A stretch of DNA of 64,000 nucleotides, from NCBI RefSeq assembly GCF_020080835.1, contig NC_058163.1, forward strand, positions 17,065,011-17,129,010, written 5' to 3'. Under the pieces are notes generated by a model. That model had not been told where the DNA came from. It did not search any database and worked only from the letters and a program-made list of their open reading frames with translations. The DNA comes from Cotesia glomerata. Its lineage: Eukaryota; Arthropoda; Insecta; Hymenoptera; Braconidae. Made by a program: the position numbers and the translations under genes. Position 1 is the stretch's first letter. Every line of letters begins with the position of its first letter. Shown here in pieces: positions 11,736 to 26,700 of this stretch.

Positions 11736-14700
11736 CTCTCATAACTTTTAAACTGCTTGACCGATCGAAACGAGGTTCATGACATTCAAAAGGGTTCTAT
11801 AAAACGTAGGGTTCTATCTACCGTATCAAACTCAGTGGATTTGTGTCAGAAATTCCGTTGTCGAAAAATTTGAAAAGTATTCTTTTTCGCGTAACTTTGA
11901 ACTTTCTAGTCCGATTATTTCGCAGGTAGGAAATAATTGTTTCTTGTTAAAAAAGCTGCGTTGAACGCCACTAACTTTATCGAAAATAATTGATTGGATC
12001 GGGAAATATCACTACACTATAAGGTAAAGTACCCAGTACTTGAACACTTATAAAAATGGGACCAGTACTTGAACAGACTTTTCGAATTGTTATAATACAA
12101 AATCCGTAAATTTATTATGAGTAATATAAGCATATTATAATTATTAAATTATACGGTAATTAATTTCTGTAAGTTTTTTCAATTATAAATCAAAACAATT
12201 ATATTTTTATTAACTTAAAAATTAACATGTTGAGAATCGCCGATAGATGCTATTTTTTTCATGAAAAAGGTACTAAATCGTAAACCGAACAATCAGTCAA
12301 AAAAACGGTATATCATCATTTTAAGTAAAAAAAATTGTACCATCTAATAAAATAGTCTTTTCTAAATAACATATATTTTTTGCAAAGACATAAACTATAA
12401 TTTTTATATTAAATTTTAGCGTTCAACTATACCTCCAAATTTTCAAAACGGTATCCAGAACTTGAACAGGATAGGGCCGTATAATTTTAACAGCACTATA
12501 ACCTCTGATAGGTTTATAGACTAGTGATCAGCATTGTGATTTATATTAATTACTGCAATTTAAATAAGTTTTATAACTAAAAATTAGTGTAGTTAAAAAT
12601 TGTTGAACGTTTTGAAATGAGTTTTTTTGATTTATAATTAAAAATTTGTTTTGTCATTCATAAAACATATAATTAAAAAATGAAATACAAACCCGGGGAA
12701 AAATGAATTTGCCTAATCATATATAATTATATATAATCACTTATATATAATTAGACCTGAAAATTGGCCAGATCTAATCATATATAATCATATATGATTA
12801 GATATAATTATTTCTATAAAAATAAAAAGAATTCAGCGTGAGCGGGGATCGAACCGGGGACCTGACGCTTGAAAGACTAACACGCTACCTGTTTACCTAC
12901 GAGACTTACTGGAAGAGCAAAGCTTGAAATAACTACAAGTAATGCAAATCGAATACATAATCGATTTTTATAAGTTAACTTAATCAATACAGTTCCATTA
13001 TTTCATCCACAAAATACTATAGTTTAAAAGATTATTAATCATTGGAGTAGCAGACTCTGAGATAAAAACAGAGAATGTTTTATAGTAATCACAATAATGC
13101 ATATATAATTATATATGATTCATATATAATTAGATATGATTCATATATAATTACAGATGATTCATATATAATTATATATGATTCGTATATAATTATATAT
13201 GATTTCCGTATAGTTACACTGATATTGAAAGAAGGATTTGTTTATATTTAATAAGCTTTATTAACTGTTAATAAGTGATTTTTTAATATCATGGGATTTA
13301 ATAAATATTTAATACCAGTTAATAAATTATTTATTAAATACGATTTATTAAATGTTAATAAATATTTGTTAACAGTGAACAAATATTTATTTAAAATCAA
13401 AAGCAAAAATAGCAATTTTCTTTTGACATTTTTTATAACCCGACAGCTGGAATACATAACTGTAATACATGATAATAATTCAAATCACTAAATAAATTAA
13501 CGTTTTTAATATTCACAAATTTAAAAGATAATTATGAGCTGTAATAGAATTCGGTATGTTACAATAAACGTTATTATAATGTAATATAATTAATGCAAAT
13601 AATTTATAAAGATGATTTTTGTTTATAAGCAATCTTCATATCATATGACATTGCAAGTGAAACAAATTTACTCAGCAAAATATTTATTATATATGTCGGA
13701 GAGGCAGGATCTTTTGTTAGAGGTTCAGCATTTTGTGATTTACCCATTTTTATTATTACAATTAATTAATATTCCCAATTACAATAAGATCAATTATCAA
13801 GAATGAGTAGGTAAACTCGTACAAGATTAATTTAACTTAGAATGCTAACAAAATTATAAATATCTTGCGATAGACCGAGACTTAGGAAATAACGAATTCG
13901 CGATCACCAGGACGTCCGTTCAATCTCAATTCCAAATCAAGACTGTCTTTTCCCCAACTATTCTCAAATAGTCTGCCTGCTGCATATTTCTCTTTTCCAT
14001 ATTAATTTTATGATACCTCTATCGTCCTGGGATCCCGACTACGTTGACCACCATGTGCCTACCTAGGCCTAAGCCTACCGCAATAAAACAATTTCGTTAA
14101 AACTTATTTTACAAAATATTAAAGTAATAGTACATTTCTTAAAATTACTAAAAATAGAAATATCCTAAAGAATATTCTCATCACTTTGACAGAAAATACT
14201 TCGCTGTACTTTATTCTCCGACATATATAATCATTAAAAAATGCTGCATCTAATTATATATTATTATGTATTAATAAATGTAAATTTATAATTTACATTT
14301 TATTAGATATAATTATGTACATAGCTTTACGTTTAATTATATACATGGTCCTATAGGGCGATTCCGCGGGAGACGATTTTTGACATAAATTTTTAAATCA
14401 CAGTATTTGTTACTTTTTTTTATACCAATTTTTTTCAATTTGAGGAGGGTAAGAGCATTTGTGTTGCACGAACGTCGAAGTCTAATTTGAAAAGCAAATT
14501 AGTTTTGATAACTGCTACTAAAAAAAAAACGTAGAAAAGTTGCAAAAAAAGTTACGCAAAAGTTACGCGTTTCTGATGTTTACAGCGATTCTGAAGATGA
14601 ACCTTAAGTCTGATAAATCGCCGATTATTCCAAACAAATAATTTATTTTAGTTACATAGGAAAGTGCTAATTAGTGATACAGCATCTATGATCTCATATC

Positions 14701-17700
14701 TTTAATTTAAAGTTACATGGAAATGTTTATATTCACTACAGTGAGACGTGTTGCACCCGCGATAGTTTTACGTTGCACCCGCGACTGGATAAAAAGTGAA
14801 TAATTTATGATATTTATTTCTTTTAATAATTTTATTTAAATTAATAATTAGTTTGTTTTGTATTATTTTAAAGAATGTAAAAATAATTTAATAAATATTT
14901 CATAATTAACAGACTTTTTTCATTCTAGCTTCATGACCTTTAATGGTGGGCCGATTTCGTTGCACCCGCGATAGCACTTTGAACCTCTCCTGTATCTATT
15001 TAGACATTTTATTAAGTCGATTTTATTAAGCGACCGGTCATTTCTTTAAAAAGAGTTTTTATTTTCTTAGTAAGAAGCCTTGAGTGAGTCTAAATGTTGC
15101 AACCGCGAGTACGGAATCACCCTATATCAATTAGATCTGATCAGATATAATCATATATAGCCCTAGGTAACTCAGGTCCAATCAGATCTAATTATATATA
15201 GATTATATATCTATATATATATAGGAGACTTTCTATAGATATAGATAGTCACTCATCACGATATCTCTGCAACTATAAGACCTAGAGACTTGAAATTTGG
15301 CAGGAATATTCCTTTTGCCAAGTAGAGGTCAGCTAAGAACGGATTTCACGAAATTCCACCCACAAGGGGGGTTGCGGGGGTGTTCACGAAAAAAAATTCA
15401 TATTTTTCAATTATGGCTTTTAATAGTTCAAAACTTGGTCAGAATGTTTCAAATTACATTTAGAAATTTTTTAAAAACGAATTCTGTGACATTCCACCCC
15501 CCTGGCGTGCCCGTGCGTGGGCGTCAAATTAAGAAAAAATTCGTAAATTTCAATCTATAGCTATTAATACTTTGAAACATGGCCAGAATGCTTTTTTGGC
15601 GTTTTTGAGCTGTTAAGAATAAATTTCATTAAATTTTACCCCCACATGTCCGTGCGTGGGCGTAAAATTAAAAGAAATTGTACCTTTTAATCTATAGCAG
15701 CTAAAGGATTGAAACTTGGACAGATTGATTTTTTTGGAGTTTTTGAGCTGTAAAGAATGAATTTTATGAAATGCCACCCTCACAAATCCTTGCGTGGGCG
15801 TTAATTAAAAAATTATAAAATTCAATTCCTAAAGGATAATAAGAAGGCATTAAATATAAAAAAAATTAAAAATTTGTATATAAGGTAAAAGCCCTGATAG
15901 ATGATCATGTACCATTATATGATCACTCTATGTATTTGTATACCTATATTTGTGAATATAGATATACAAATACACGGAGTGATCATATACTGGTACGTGA
16001 TCATCTATCGGAGCTTTTACCTTAATAGCTTAGAACATATTTTGTTGTTACATTTATAAAAAATACAGATCCCAATATTCTTTGTTTTTTGATCAAGATT
16101 ATTATTATTAAAAAAAAATTCAAATCTTTATAGAATTACACAATTAAATTGAATTGATATCTATATATATATATAGGAGATCCCATTTTTTAACTCACTC
16201 ATCACGAAATCTCAGAAACTATTAGGTCGATTGACTTGAAATTTGGTAGGAATATTCCTTTTGCCGAGTAGAGGTCAGCTAAGAACGGATTTTACGAAAT
16301 TCCACCCACAAGGGGTCTTGCGGGGGAGTTAACAATAGAAAATTCCCATTTTTTTTATTAATTTATGTGTGTAGTCATTTGTTTTTTGTTTCCGTCAATA
16401 AAACAAAAGACGATCGTTTTTTCGTCATTATTTTTTTTTTCTAGCTTATAAAGAAGTCGGAAAAATGTATAACATCAACTCTACGCTTTCAATGCTTCTC
16501 CATCCACACCTTCCCACGCATCCACCCACACACTCCCACACATCCGTCCACGCACTCTCACGCATCCATCCATGCACTCCTACGCATCCACCCACGCATC
16601 CATCCACGCACTCTCACGCATCCATCCATGCACTCCTACGCATCCATCCATGAACTCACCCACATCTATATATATATATGAGATTTCCACGTATATAGTC
16701 ACTCATCACGATATCTCGGGAACCATAAGACCTAGAGACTTGAAATTTGGTAGGAATATTCTTTTTACCGAGTAGAAGTCAGCTAAGAACGGATTTAACG
16801 AAATTCCACCCACAAAGGGGGTTGCGGGGGCGTTAACAATCAAAAATTCCCATTTTTAAACTATAGCTCCTATAGACTCCAAATTTAGTAAGAATCTTCT
16901 GTAAGAGATCTAGAAATAATCTATGAACGAACTTTACGATATTACACCCCACAGAGGGTTGCGGGGGTGGGTATTAACAATGAAAATTTGTAATTTTCAA
17001 GCTATAGCTCCTACAGATTCCAAATTTTATAGGAAATTTCTGTACGTGATGTAAAAATAATTTATGAACGAATTTTACGATATCCTACCCCAAAGAGGAT
17101 TGCGAGGGCGTTAACAATAAAAAATTCCCGTTTTCAAACTATAGCTCCAATAGACTCCAAACTGGGTAGGAATTTTCTGTAAGAGATGTAGAAATAATAT
17201 AGGAACGAATTTTACGATAACTCACCCCACAGGGGTTTGCGGGGGTGGGTATTAACAATTAAAATTTTTAATTTCAAAGCTATAGCTGCTATAGACTTTA
17301 AATTTGATAGGAGTCTTCTATATGTGATATAGAAATGATCTAAGAACGGATTTTACAACGAATCACCTCTAATAAGGATCGCGGGGTGGGTGTTGACAAT
17401 AAAAAATGTTCATTTCCAAAATATAGCTTCTGAAAACTCTAAATTTGGTAGAAATCTGTTATTTCTCCTGTAGAGATCATCTCAAAATGGATTTCAATAA
17501 AGTTTACTTCCGATAGGAATTGCGGGGGTGGGTGTTAAAATCTAAAATTTTAATTTCCAAACTGTAACTTCGACAGACTTCAAATTTGGTGGGAGTCTTC
17601 ATGTATCATGTCGAGTTCAGCTAAGAATGAATTTTATCAAATTCCAATCCCAAAGAGACTGCGGAAGCGTTAACAATGAAAATCTTTCTTTTCAAAACAA

Positions 17701-20700
17701 TAGTTTCTATGGACTCGAAGTTTTGTTGGAATATTTTATTTTTAATGTAAAAATCATTTCGAATAGGATCTTACGAAATTTATCTCTCACATAAAAGTGC
17801 GGGAGTGATAGTTGTCAAAAAATTCATATTCTTCAAATATATTTCCTAGAGATATAAAATTTGATAGAATCTTAAGAGAAACAGGTAATTACAGGGTTGG
17901 CCTCCAAGGTCAACGGATTAAAATATTTTCCTTTTTTAATAATTATATTTTCTTACCACAATCTCTTTGGCAGCGGAAATTTGGCTATTCATTTTAAGAG
18001 ATTTCGTAAAATCAAAAATTAAAATCGTAAATCCAAAGATGATTATTCATTTTTGGAGATAGCCACGGGAATGTTATAGTGATTGCACATTGAAAGTTAC
18101 AATGGATATTCGCTAGAATTATGACATGGATAAAAGGTACAGGCCAATCCGAAAGAATTTTTAATCTGTGCAAGTCAGAACAATACTTCAATTGAATTTC
18201 AAGTCTAGATCTCAAAATACAATTTTATAAAGTGCCCAGCGGAGCGGGCGGGTAACAGCTAGTAATCATATATAGACCTAGATAACTCAGATCTGATCAT
18301 ACAATCGTGGACATTAATTTAAGTATGTTTTGAAATTTACTAGAAAATAGCCGTTTGTAAACTGGAACGTTTGTAAACTAAAAATTTTTAAAACTGAAAA
18401 TGATGCCGTTTATAAAATGAGGCGATCATTAAAAAAGACAATATTAAATAATTATTAGTAAAAATGATGCAAAATTTAAACTTGTAACAACTTTAAAATG
18501 TTATAAAATAAAATTCAACCAACCAAAAAAAATATAAACATTAAAAAATTCAATAGTAAATCGAGCGAATTTAAAAAATTGTCATTAATAGAATGATATA
18601 TTTTTAAATACGGCTAAGTAAAAAAAAAAGTATTAAAAAAAATTGAAATAAAAAAAAAATAAACAAATGCATATCTTGACATTAGAATAAAAATAATCTA
18701 TATATATATAAGAGATTCCCACCTATATATTGACTCATCACGATATCTCTGGAACCATAAGGCGTAGCGACTTGAAATTTGGTAGGAATATTCCTTTCGC
18801 CGAGTAGAGGTCAGCTAAGAACGGATTTTACGAAATTACACCCACAAGGGGGGTTGCGGGGGCGTTAACAATAGAAAATTCCCATTTTTAACCTATAGCT
18901 CCTATCGACTTCAAATTTGGTAGGAATCTCCTATATGTGATGTAGAAATGATCTAAGAGCGGATTTTACGACAATCTACTCCCAATATGGATTGCGGGGG
19001 TGGACGTTAACAATGAAAATTAAAAATTTCCGACTTTTAGCTCCTACAGACTCCTAATTTTGTATGAATTTTGTGTAAGTGATGTAAAAATAATTTATGA
19101 ACGAATTTTACGATATCCCACTCCACAGAGAAGTGCGGGGGTGGGTCTTAACAATGAAAATTTTAAATTTCTGAGCTGTAGCTCCTATAGGCTCCAAATT
19201 TGGTAAGAATCTGCTATATGCGAGGTAGAAATGATCTAAGAGTGGATTTTATGACAATCTACTCCCAATATGGATTGCGGGGGTGGACGTTAACAATGAA
19301 AATTAAAAATTTTCGACTTTTAGCTCCTACAGACTCCTAATTTTGTATGAATTTTGTGTAAGTGATGTAAAAATAATTTATGAACGAATTTTACGATATC
19401 CCACTCCACAGAGAAGTGCGGGGGTGGGTCTTAACAATGAAAATTTTAAATTTCTGAGCTGTAGCTCCTATAGGCTCCAAATTTGGTAAGAATCTGTTCT
19501 ACGGGATGTAGAAATGATACAAGAGCGGATTTAATGACAGCCTACCCCCAATATGGATTGCGGGGGTGGGCGTTAACAATGAAAATTTTAAATTTCCGAG
19601 CTACAGCTCCGACAGACTCATAATTTTGTATGAATTTTCTGTAAGTAATATAAAAATAATTTATGAACGAATTTTACGATATCCCTCCCCACAGGGGGGT
19701 GCGGGGGTGGATTTTAACAATTAAAATTTTAAATTTTCGAGCTGTAGCTCCTATAAGCTCCAAATTTGAAAAGAATCTATATATATATATATATATGAGA
19801 TTTCCACCTATATATTGACTCATCGCGATATCTCTGGAACCATAAGGCGTAGAGATTTGAAATTTTGTAGGAATATTCCTTTCGCCGAGTAGAGGTCAGC
19901 TAAGAACGGATTTTACGAAATTCCACCCACAAGGGGGGTTGCGGGGGCGTTGACAATGGAAAATTCCCATTTTTAAACTATAGCTCCTATCTACTCCAAA
20001 TTTAGTAGGAATCTCCTATATGTGATGTAAAAATTATCTATGAGCGGATTTTATGATAACTCATCCCCAATAAAGATTGCGGGGTAGGGGTTAACAATGA
20101 AAATAAAAAATTTCTAAACTATAGCTCCTATAGGTTTCAAATTTGGTAGGAATCATTTATATGTGATCCAGAAATGATCTAATAGTGGATTTTATAACAA
20201 CCTCTTCCAAATATGGATTGCGGGGGTGGGTGCTAACAATGAAAATTTTAAATTTCTAAGCTAAAGCTCCCATAGGCTCTAAATTTGGTAAGAATCTGCT
20301 ATATTTGAGAAAGAAATGATCTTAAAGCGTATTTAATGATAACCTACTCAAAATATGGTTTTCGGGGTGTTAACAATTACAATTTTAAATTTCCGAGCTA
20401 TAGCTCCTACAGATTCCAAATTCGGTGAGAGTCTTCTATGTGTGATGTAGAAGTGATCTAAATGAGGATTTCAATAAATTTTACCTTCAATAGCGATTGC
20501 GGGGGTGAGTGTTAGAATTTTCAATTTCAATTTCCAAACTGTAACTTATATAGACTCTAAATTTGGTAGAAATCTTACGGTATAATTTTCCTGTCAAGTT
20601 CAGCTAAGAATGGATTTTATTAAATTCCTCCCCCAAAGGGGTTTGCGACGGCGTTAACAATGAAAAATTCCCGTTCTTAAACTACAGTTTCTATCGACTC

Positions 20701-23700
20701 CAAATTTGTTAGGAATCTTCTGTAAGAGATATAGAAATAATCTATAAACGAATTTTACGATATCTCACCCCACAGGGGTTGCGGGGATGGGTATAAACAA
20801 TGAAAATTTTGAATTTTAAAGTTGTAGCTCTTACAGACTCCAAATTTTGTAGGAACTTTCTGTAAGTGATGGAAAAATAATTTATGAACGAATTCTACGA
20901 TATTCTACCTCAAAGAGAATTGCGGGGGCGTTAACAATAAAAAATTCCCGTTTGTAAACTACAGCTCCCATATATTCCAAATTGGGTAAGAATTTTCTGT
21001 AAGAGATGTAGAAATAATATACGAACGAATTTCACGATGGTTCACCTCACAGGGGTTTGTGGGGGTAGTTGTTAACAAATAAAATTTTTATTTTCCAAGC
21101 TATAGCTCCTACAGACCCCAAATTTAGTAAGAGTCTTCTACATATAATATAGAAATTATTTAAGAACGGACTTTACAACGAATTACCTCCAATAAGGATC
21201 GCGGGGGTGGGTGTTAACAATAAAAAATCTTAATTTCCAAAATATAGCTTCTAAAAACTCTAAATTTGGTAAAAATCTTTTATTTCTCATGTAGAGATCA
21301 TCTCACAATGAACTTCAATAAAGACTATTTCCGATAGGAATTGCGGGGATGGGTGCTAAAATCTAAAATTTTAATTTCCAAACTGTAACTTCTACAGACT
21401 CTAAATTTGGTGAGAATCTTCGTGTATGATGTCAAGTTCAGCTAAGAATGGATTTTCTCGAATTCTAACCCTAGAAGGGATTGCGGGGGTGTTAACAATG
21501 AAAATCTCTCATTTCCAAACAAAAGTTTCTATGGACTTGAAGTTTTGTTGAAACCTTTTGTTTATAATGTAGAAATTTTCTCGAATAGGATCTTATGAAA
21601 TTCCTCTCCCATATAAGAGTGTGTATACAGTTCCTACAGATATAGAATTTGATAGAATCTCAAGAGAAACAGGAACTTACGGGAATGGCCTCCAAGGCCA
21701 ACGGATTTAAATATTTTCCTTTTTTAATAATTATATTTTCTCACAACAATCGTCTCTTTGGCAGCGGCAAAAAAAGTCATTGAAAGGTTTCCAAAATTTA
21801 ACTTTACATGTAGCTATTCACTCAACGGACTAAGAATTTTACATACATTTTATTTTTGCTGATCACATAACCCATGAATTGTTCTTATTACCGGATCGCG
21901 GGAACGTAACAGATTGAAATGAATGCATTTTCTAAGCACTTGAGATGTGAAAAAGGAATTTAGCTATTTATTCTAAGAGAATTCGTTAAAAACATGTACA
22001 AATAAGTTTCTATGAAAAATTGATGTCACGGAGGAAATTTAAATTAACGGCAAAATTCGTCACGCTTTAAGCTAGCCAAATTTCAACTTCACTTATGAGA
22101 CGCGCAATTACTTTAACTGAAACTTTCAATGATCATTTCAAATTTTTTTCTTTGTTTCAGTCATTATTCATTTTTGGAAAAAAACCACTGGAATGTCATA
22201 GTGATTGCACATTAAAATTTACAATGAATATTAGCTAGAATAATCACAGGGATAAAAGGTACGGGCCAATCTGATGAAATTTGAAATCTGTACAAATCTA
22301 AACAATACTCCCATTAAATTTCAAGTCTAGATCTCTAAAAATACAATTCTATGAAATGCCCAGCGGAGCGGGCGGGTAACAGCTAGTTTTAAAATAAAGT
22401 ATTTACGTAATGTTGAAATTTGTTAAAATTGGTGCATCGTGAATTTTCCAATTCAAAACTTAGCCACGCTAATTCAGCCAATAGTAAACTTTGCGATTCA
22501 TGAAATAAGTGAATGCTAAATTTTGTTAACAATTAAAATATCCGTTTGTAAACTCAGCGGTTTATAAAAGTAGCAGATTCTTATTTTTAACGCTTATTAA
22601 TTTATCTATTATATATTTATTTATGATATTTCTGAAGCTATAATTAGTATTTCTTAAGCTATAAAATTTAGAGATAAAAGCCTTTTCTCAACTACAAGTC
22701 AGCCAAGAACAGATTTTCCGAAATTTCACTCACAGAGAATATTACGGAGCCGATAATGATAAAAAAATTCTTGTAAGAAGTAATTCATGGAGGCTTGTGT
22801 AATGTATAATAAAGGATTTTATTTTTATTTAGTTATGTACATATCGCGTTATAGATATCGTAAGAGCGTATAAAAATTATACACCCTTATGGCACTTGGT
22901 AACCATAAGGGCGTATAATAGAAATCTTATTTTTTTTCTCCAAACTAAAATTATTTTTGGACTTAGAAAAAAAAATAGGATTTTCTCCAAACTAAAATTT
23001 TTTTTGGAATTAGAAAAAAAATAGGATTTTTATTATACGTCCTTATGGTTACCGGGGGCCATAAGGGTGAATTACTCCTTACAAAAATTTTTTTTATCAT
23101 TATCGGCTCCGTAATATTCTCCGTGAGTAAAATTTCGGAAAATCAATTCTTGACTGACCTGTAGTTGAGAAAAGGCTTTTGTCTCTAAATCTTATAGCTT
23201 AAGAAATATCATAAATAAATATATAATAGATAAATTAATAAGCGTTAAAAATAAGAATCTGCTACTTTTATAAATCGCTGAGTTTACAAACGGCTATTTT
23301 AATTGTTAACAAAATTTAGCATTCACTTATTTCATGAATCGCAAAGTTTACTATTGGCTGAATTTGCGTGGCTAAGTTTTGAATTGGCAAAATTCACGAT
23401 GCACCAATTTTAACAAATGTCAACATGACGTAAATACTTTATTTTAAAATAATTTTTATTCTTATGTCAAGATATGCAATTGTTTATTTTTTTTATTTCA
23501 GTTTTTTTTTAAATACTTTCTTTTTACTTAGCCGTATTTAAAAATATATCATTCTATCAATGACAATTTTTTAAATTCGCTCGATTTACTATTGAATTTT
23601 TTAATGTTTATCTTTTTTTTGGTTGGTTGAATTTTATTTTATAACATTTTAAGGTTGTTACAAGTTTACATTTTGCATCATTTTTACTAATAATTATTTA

Positions 23701-26700
23701 ATATTGTCTTTTTTAATGATCGCTTCATTTTATAAACGGCATCATTTTCAGTTTTAAAAATTTTTAGTTTACAAACGTTCCAGTTTACAAACGGCTATTT
23801 TTTAGTAAATTTCAAAACATACTTAAATTAATGTCCACGATTGTATATAGACTTATATAAAATATACATATAATATATTAGTCTATATATGATTATATAT
23901 ATTGTATATAAAAATTTAGATATAATCATATATAATTCTATATATTCAATATATAATCATATATAAATATATATGATTAGGCAAATTCATTTTTTCCCGG
24001 GAATATTTTTGATTTTTAAATGAACATATTAAATATTCACAGTATTATTTTTAATATTATTCAATAATATGTTATGAATCTATGGATATTTCAATAAAAT
24101 GTTGGAAATTTTTGCTGTTCCTATTGCCATATATTTTATTAGTTCAACTACTGCTCCCGGAGTGTTCAAGTACTGCGGCTTGTCAGAATTGATTGTTCAA
24201 CTACTACTCCTTTTATAGCCTATTTTAAAAACGTTATCAAAATATAAATAATCAATTATCTGCGTTATTTTGCGCTTCAATTAATTCAAAATTGTTTATA
24301 TTTTCATGAAAATCACTAATTAGAACTAATAATTACATCTTTATATATTAAAAGTAGGGCCAAATAAGTTTTACTTTGAAACCTGTTCAACTACTGGGTA
24401 CTTTACCTTAGGAGCTCGAAATTTTTTAATAGAAAATTTTCCGAGCGTTTAGAACTCGAACACAGTGGGAAGTTCCAAGGACGGTCTGCAAGGTTAATTT
24501 TTTTTCAGATTTTTTTCCTAAGTTATTAATAATTTACAAAGTAAAAGTCACAATTAGATGAAAATAGTAAAATTAGTCTATCTAGATATTTCGATAATTT
24601 TAGAGAATATGTAGATAATATTGAAATACTTAGTTATAACATTTTTAGGTCTTTATCTCTATCGAATTTAAAATAAACAAAAAAATGTCATTCTAGATTA
24701 TTCAGAATGGATGGGTAGATTTTACATTTGGATACCACAATTTAATTTAAATTAGATTGCTGAAAAAAGTTCGTGAAATAAAATCCGTCTAACCCACAGA
24801 AAAAAATCGTTACTGACATGAAAACAACATCAAACATTTGAAGCGGATTGACAATCAAGATATAAAATCTCATTCAAGTCGGCAGATTTTCAAAAGCCAT
24901 TTGGAAATCGAAAAAACCTTTCACGGATTGTTTTCTGGATTTTTCTACGCGTGATTATTGAAGTTAATAACATTTAATTATTGCACAAACAATAGTTTTA
25001 TGGTCAGTTCATCTTATTTCAATTTAAAGTTTTGGCTTTTTTTATTTTCTACAAGTATACTATCTTCTTTACTGTCAAGCTAAATCTTGATTGTGAGTAA
25101 TCAGTGTTTTTATTTTTTAAAGGCCGTCAATTCAGTTGTAATTTCGAATAATCGTATAAGTGTCAGGTGTTTTCGAAACTAAGCTACAACAGAACAAAGA
25201 TGAATTAATTAAATATAAATGACGATAAAAGGACAAAAAGTTCAGAAGCAGGGGGTGCCGATAACTGATCCCAGACATTTAATACCACGATAAATGGTTC
25301 CGGCGAATTGATCCCAGCGTCAATAGATCCCAATGTCAACTGATCCTAACGTCAAGTGATACCAGCGTCAATTGATCCCTAAAATGATGGTCTTAATATG
25401 ACCCCGCTGTGAGGGTCAGCGGGGTCCGGGCGACGCCCCGGTGGAGGTTGGGGGGCGAAGCCCCCCATTTGAAAAGAAATAAATTATTATTTTATTCTAC
25501 CCGAGTCAGAATAATGAACCTACATAAGCCTACATGAACCTACATGAGCCTACAGGACAATTTTTAATTGTTTTGATCGATATTTTTATCTTTAAATGTT
25601 TTGATTGATCAATATAACCTCGCAAAATATACTTATAGCAATATTAAATAGTATAATACAAATAAATTTAAATAGTAACTAAAAATTTATTGATAAAAAA
25701 ACTTAAAAATTCAATTTATAAATTGAATAATATCGATCAAAACAATTGAAAATTATTCTGTAGGCTCATGTAGGTTCATGTAGGCTCATATAGGTTCATT
25801 ATTCTGACTCGGGTACATCTGTTATTGCTATTAGTTTTAATCGTGTCTTATGAGTTGTCTTATCAGTTGTTTTACTGTAGGGCACAACACGGTAACAAGT
25901 TTATGTGTTGGTCGACTGTCGAATAAAAACACACAAAATCCGTTATGAAAAGGCACAACACGGTAACAAGCTTATGTATTGGTCTACTGTCGAATAAACA
26001 CACACAACAAACATGAGACAACACAACAACCAGAAACAGAATAAAAATCATCGATCGTATAATCAGAATCATTTACATATTTTCTTCTTCTAACACTCGT
26101 AATTGAGAGGAGCTAAATTGTTAAATAATATGTTAAACCTCAGAATGTTTCTTTAAAAATTTACTTGCACAGTAAAAATTTTTCTTCATTGCGTAAAATA
26201 TAAAGTTTTAGTGTTAAATTTTAACATTTAGGTGTGTTGATTTAACACAATCGTTGGTGTTGTTCGATCGATCCGTTTTTCGATACAAAAAAATGTTTTT
26301 CGATACTTAACACTTTTTCAATATTACATTAACACAAAGATGTATTACTTCTAACTTACAGCTGTGTTATTTTAACACAGAACTATGTTACTTCAAGTAC
26401 AAAGCTGTGTTACTTTACCGGAGTCGAAATTTAGACCCGACTTTGAGCCCCCAAGTTCGAAATAAGTCCGACCATAAGTCAATGTTTTGATTCTTATTTT
26501 GCTCACTCTTCTTTAAACGGTAAGTTTTTTTTTTTTTACCAACATTTAACCTATAAAAGTAAAATCATACACTTTACAAGACCAGGTTATAAATTAATAT
26601 TAGCTTCTTAAATAAATATTTTTGTTTCTTTTTTGTCGATTTATAAAAGATTGTTATATTGGTTTCGTTTTTATATACAAACTGTGTTATTTTTCTCGAA

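Larger units (their letters stand above)
15210..18262 (+). mobile_element. Non-autonomous Helitron array (three 5' ends, one 3' end)
   Basis: The element begins TCTATATATATATAGGAGAC after A15209. It ends with the GC-rich hairpin GCCCAGCGGAGCGGGC, GGGTAACAGCTAG before T18263. Extra 5' ends with the same TCTATATATA...GAGA start and CTCATCACGATATCTC follow-up occur at 16160 and 16665, so it is a head-to-tail array of truncated copies. The body has ~140-bp units (CTATAGCTCCTATAGACTCC, ATTGCGGGGGTGGG, GTTAACAATGAAAA). It contains no protein gene. Confidence 0.8.
12690..24002. mobile_element. Inner inverted-repeat pair CCCGGG/GAATTTGCCTAATCATATA
   Basis: A segment at about 12690-12730 and its reverse complement at about 23962-24002 share CCGGG, an A run, TGAATTTGCCTAATCATAT. 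Between them many TATATAATTATATATGATT blocks occur (12710-12800, 13095-13200, 14220-14340, 15120-15200, 23850-23990). This marks a further element nested in the 12.4-kb composite. Its duplication could not be read. Confidence 0.5.
12022..24408. mobile_element. 12.4-kb composite bounded by AGGTAAAGTACCCAGTA inverted ends
   Basis: The ends AGGTAAAGTACCCAGTACTT (12022) and its complement (to 24408) form a ~22-bp inverted repeat flanked by TA (12020-12021 and 24409-24410). The phrase CAGTA[CG]TTGAAC is repeated several times near each end (for example near 12033, 12062, 24140-24240 and 24385). Subtracting later insertions (a second palindrome pair at about 12690/24000, Helitrons and the fold-back at 18.3-23.8 kb) leaves only non-coding DNA. 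The family is unassigned; the TA duplication suggests a Tc1/mariner-like or related transposase. Confidence 0.65.

Noticed and set aside
11521..11742. Minus-strand His-Thr repeat protein
   Set aside because: Pure translation of the (TG)n microsatellite.
16465..16775. Pro/Thr/His-rich small proteins
   Set aside because: Overlapping frames of the CATCCA minisatellite; no start context or domain.
25303..25379. CRISPR array
   Set aside because: Units are contiguous 16-mers without spacers, in eukaryotic DNA, with no cas genes.
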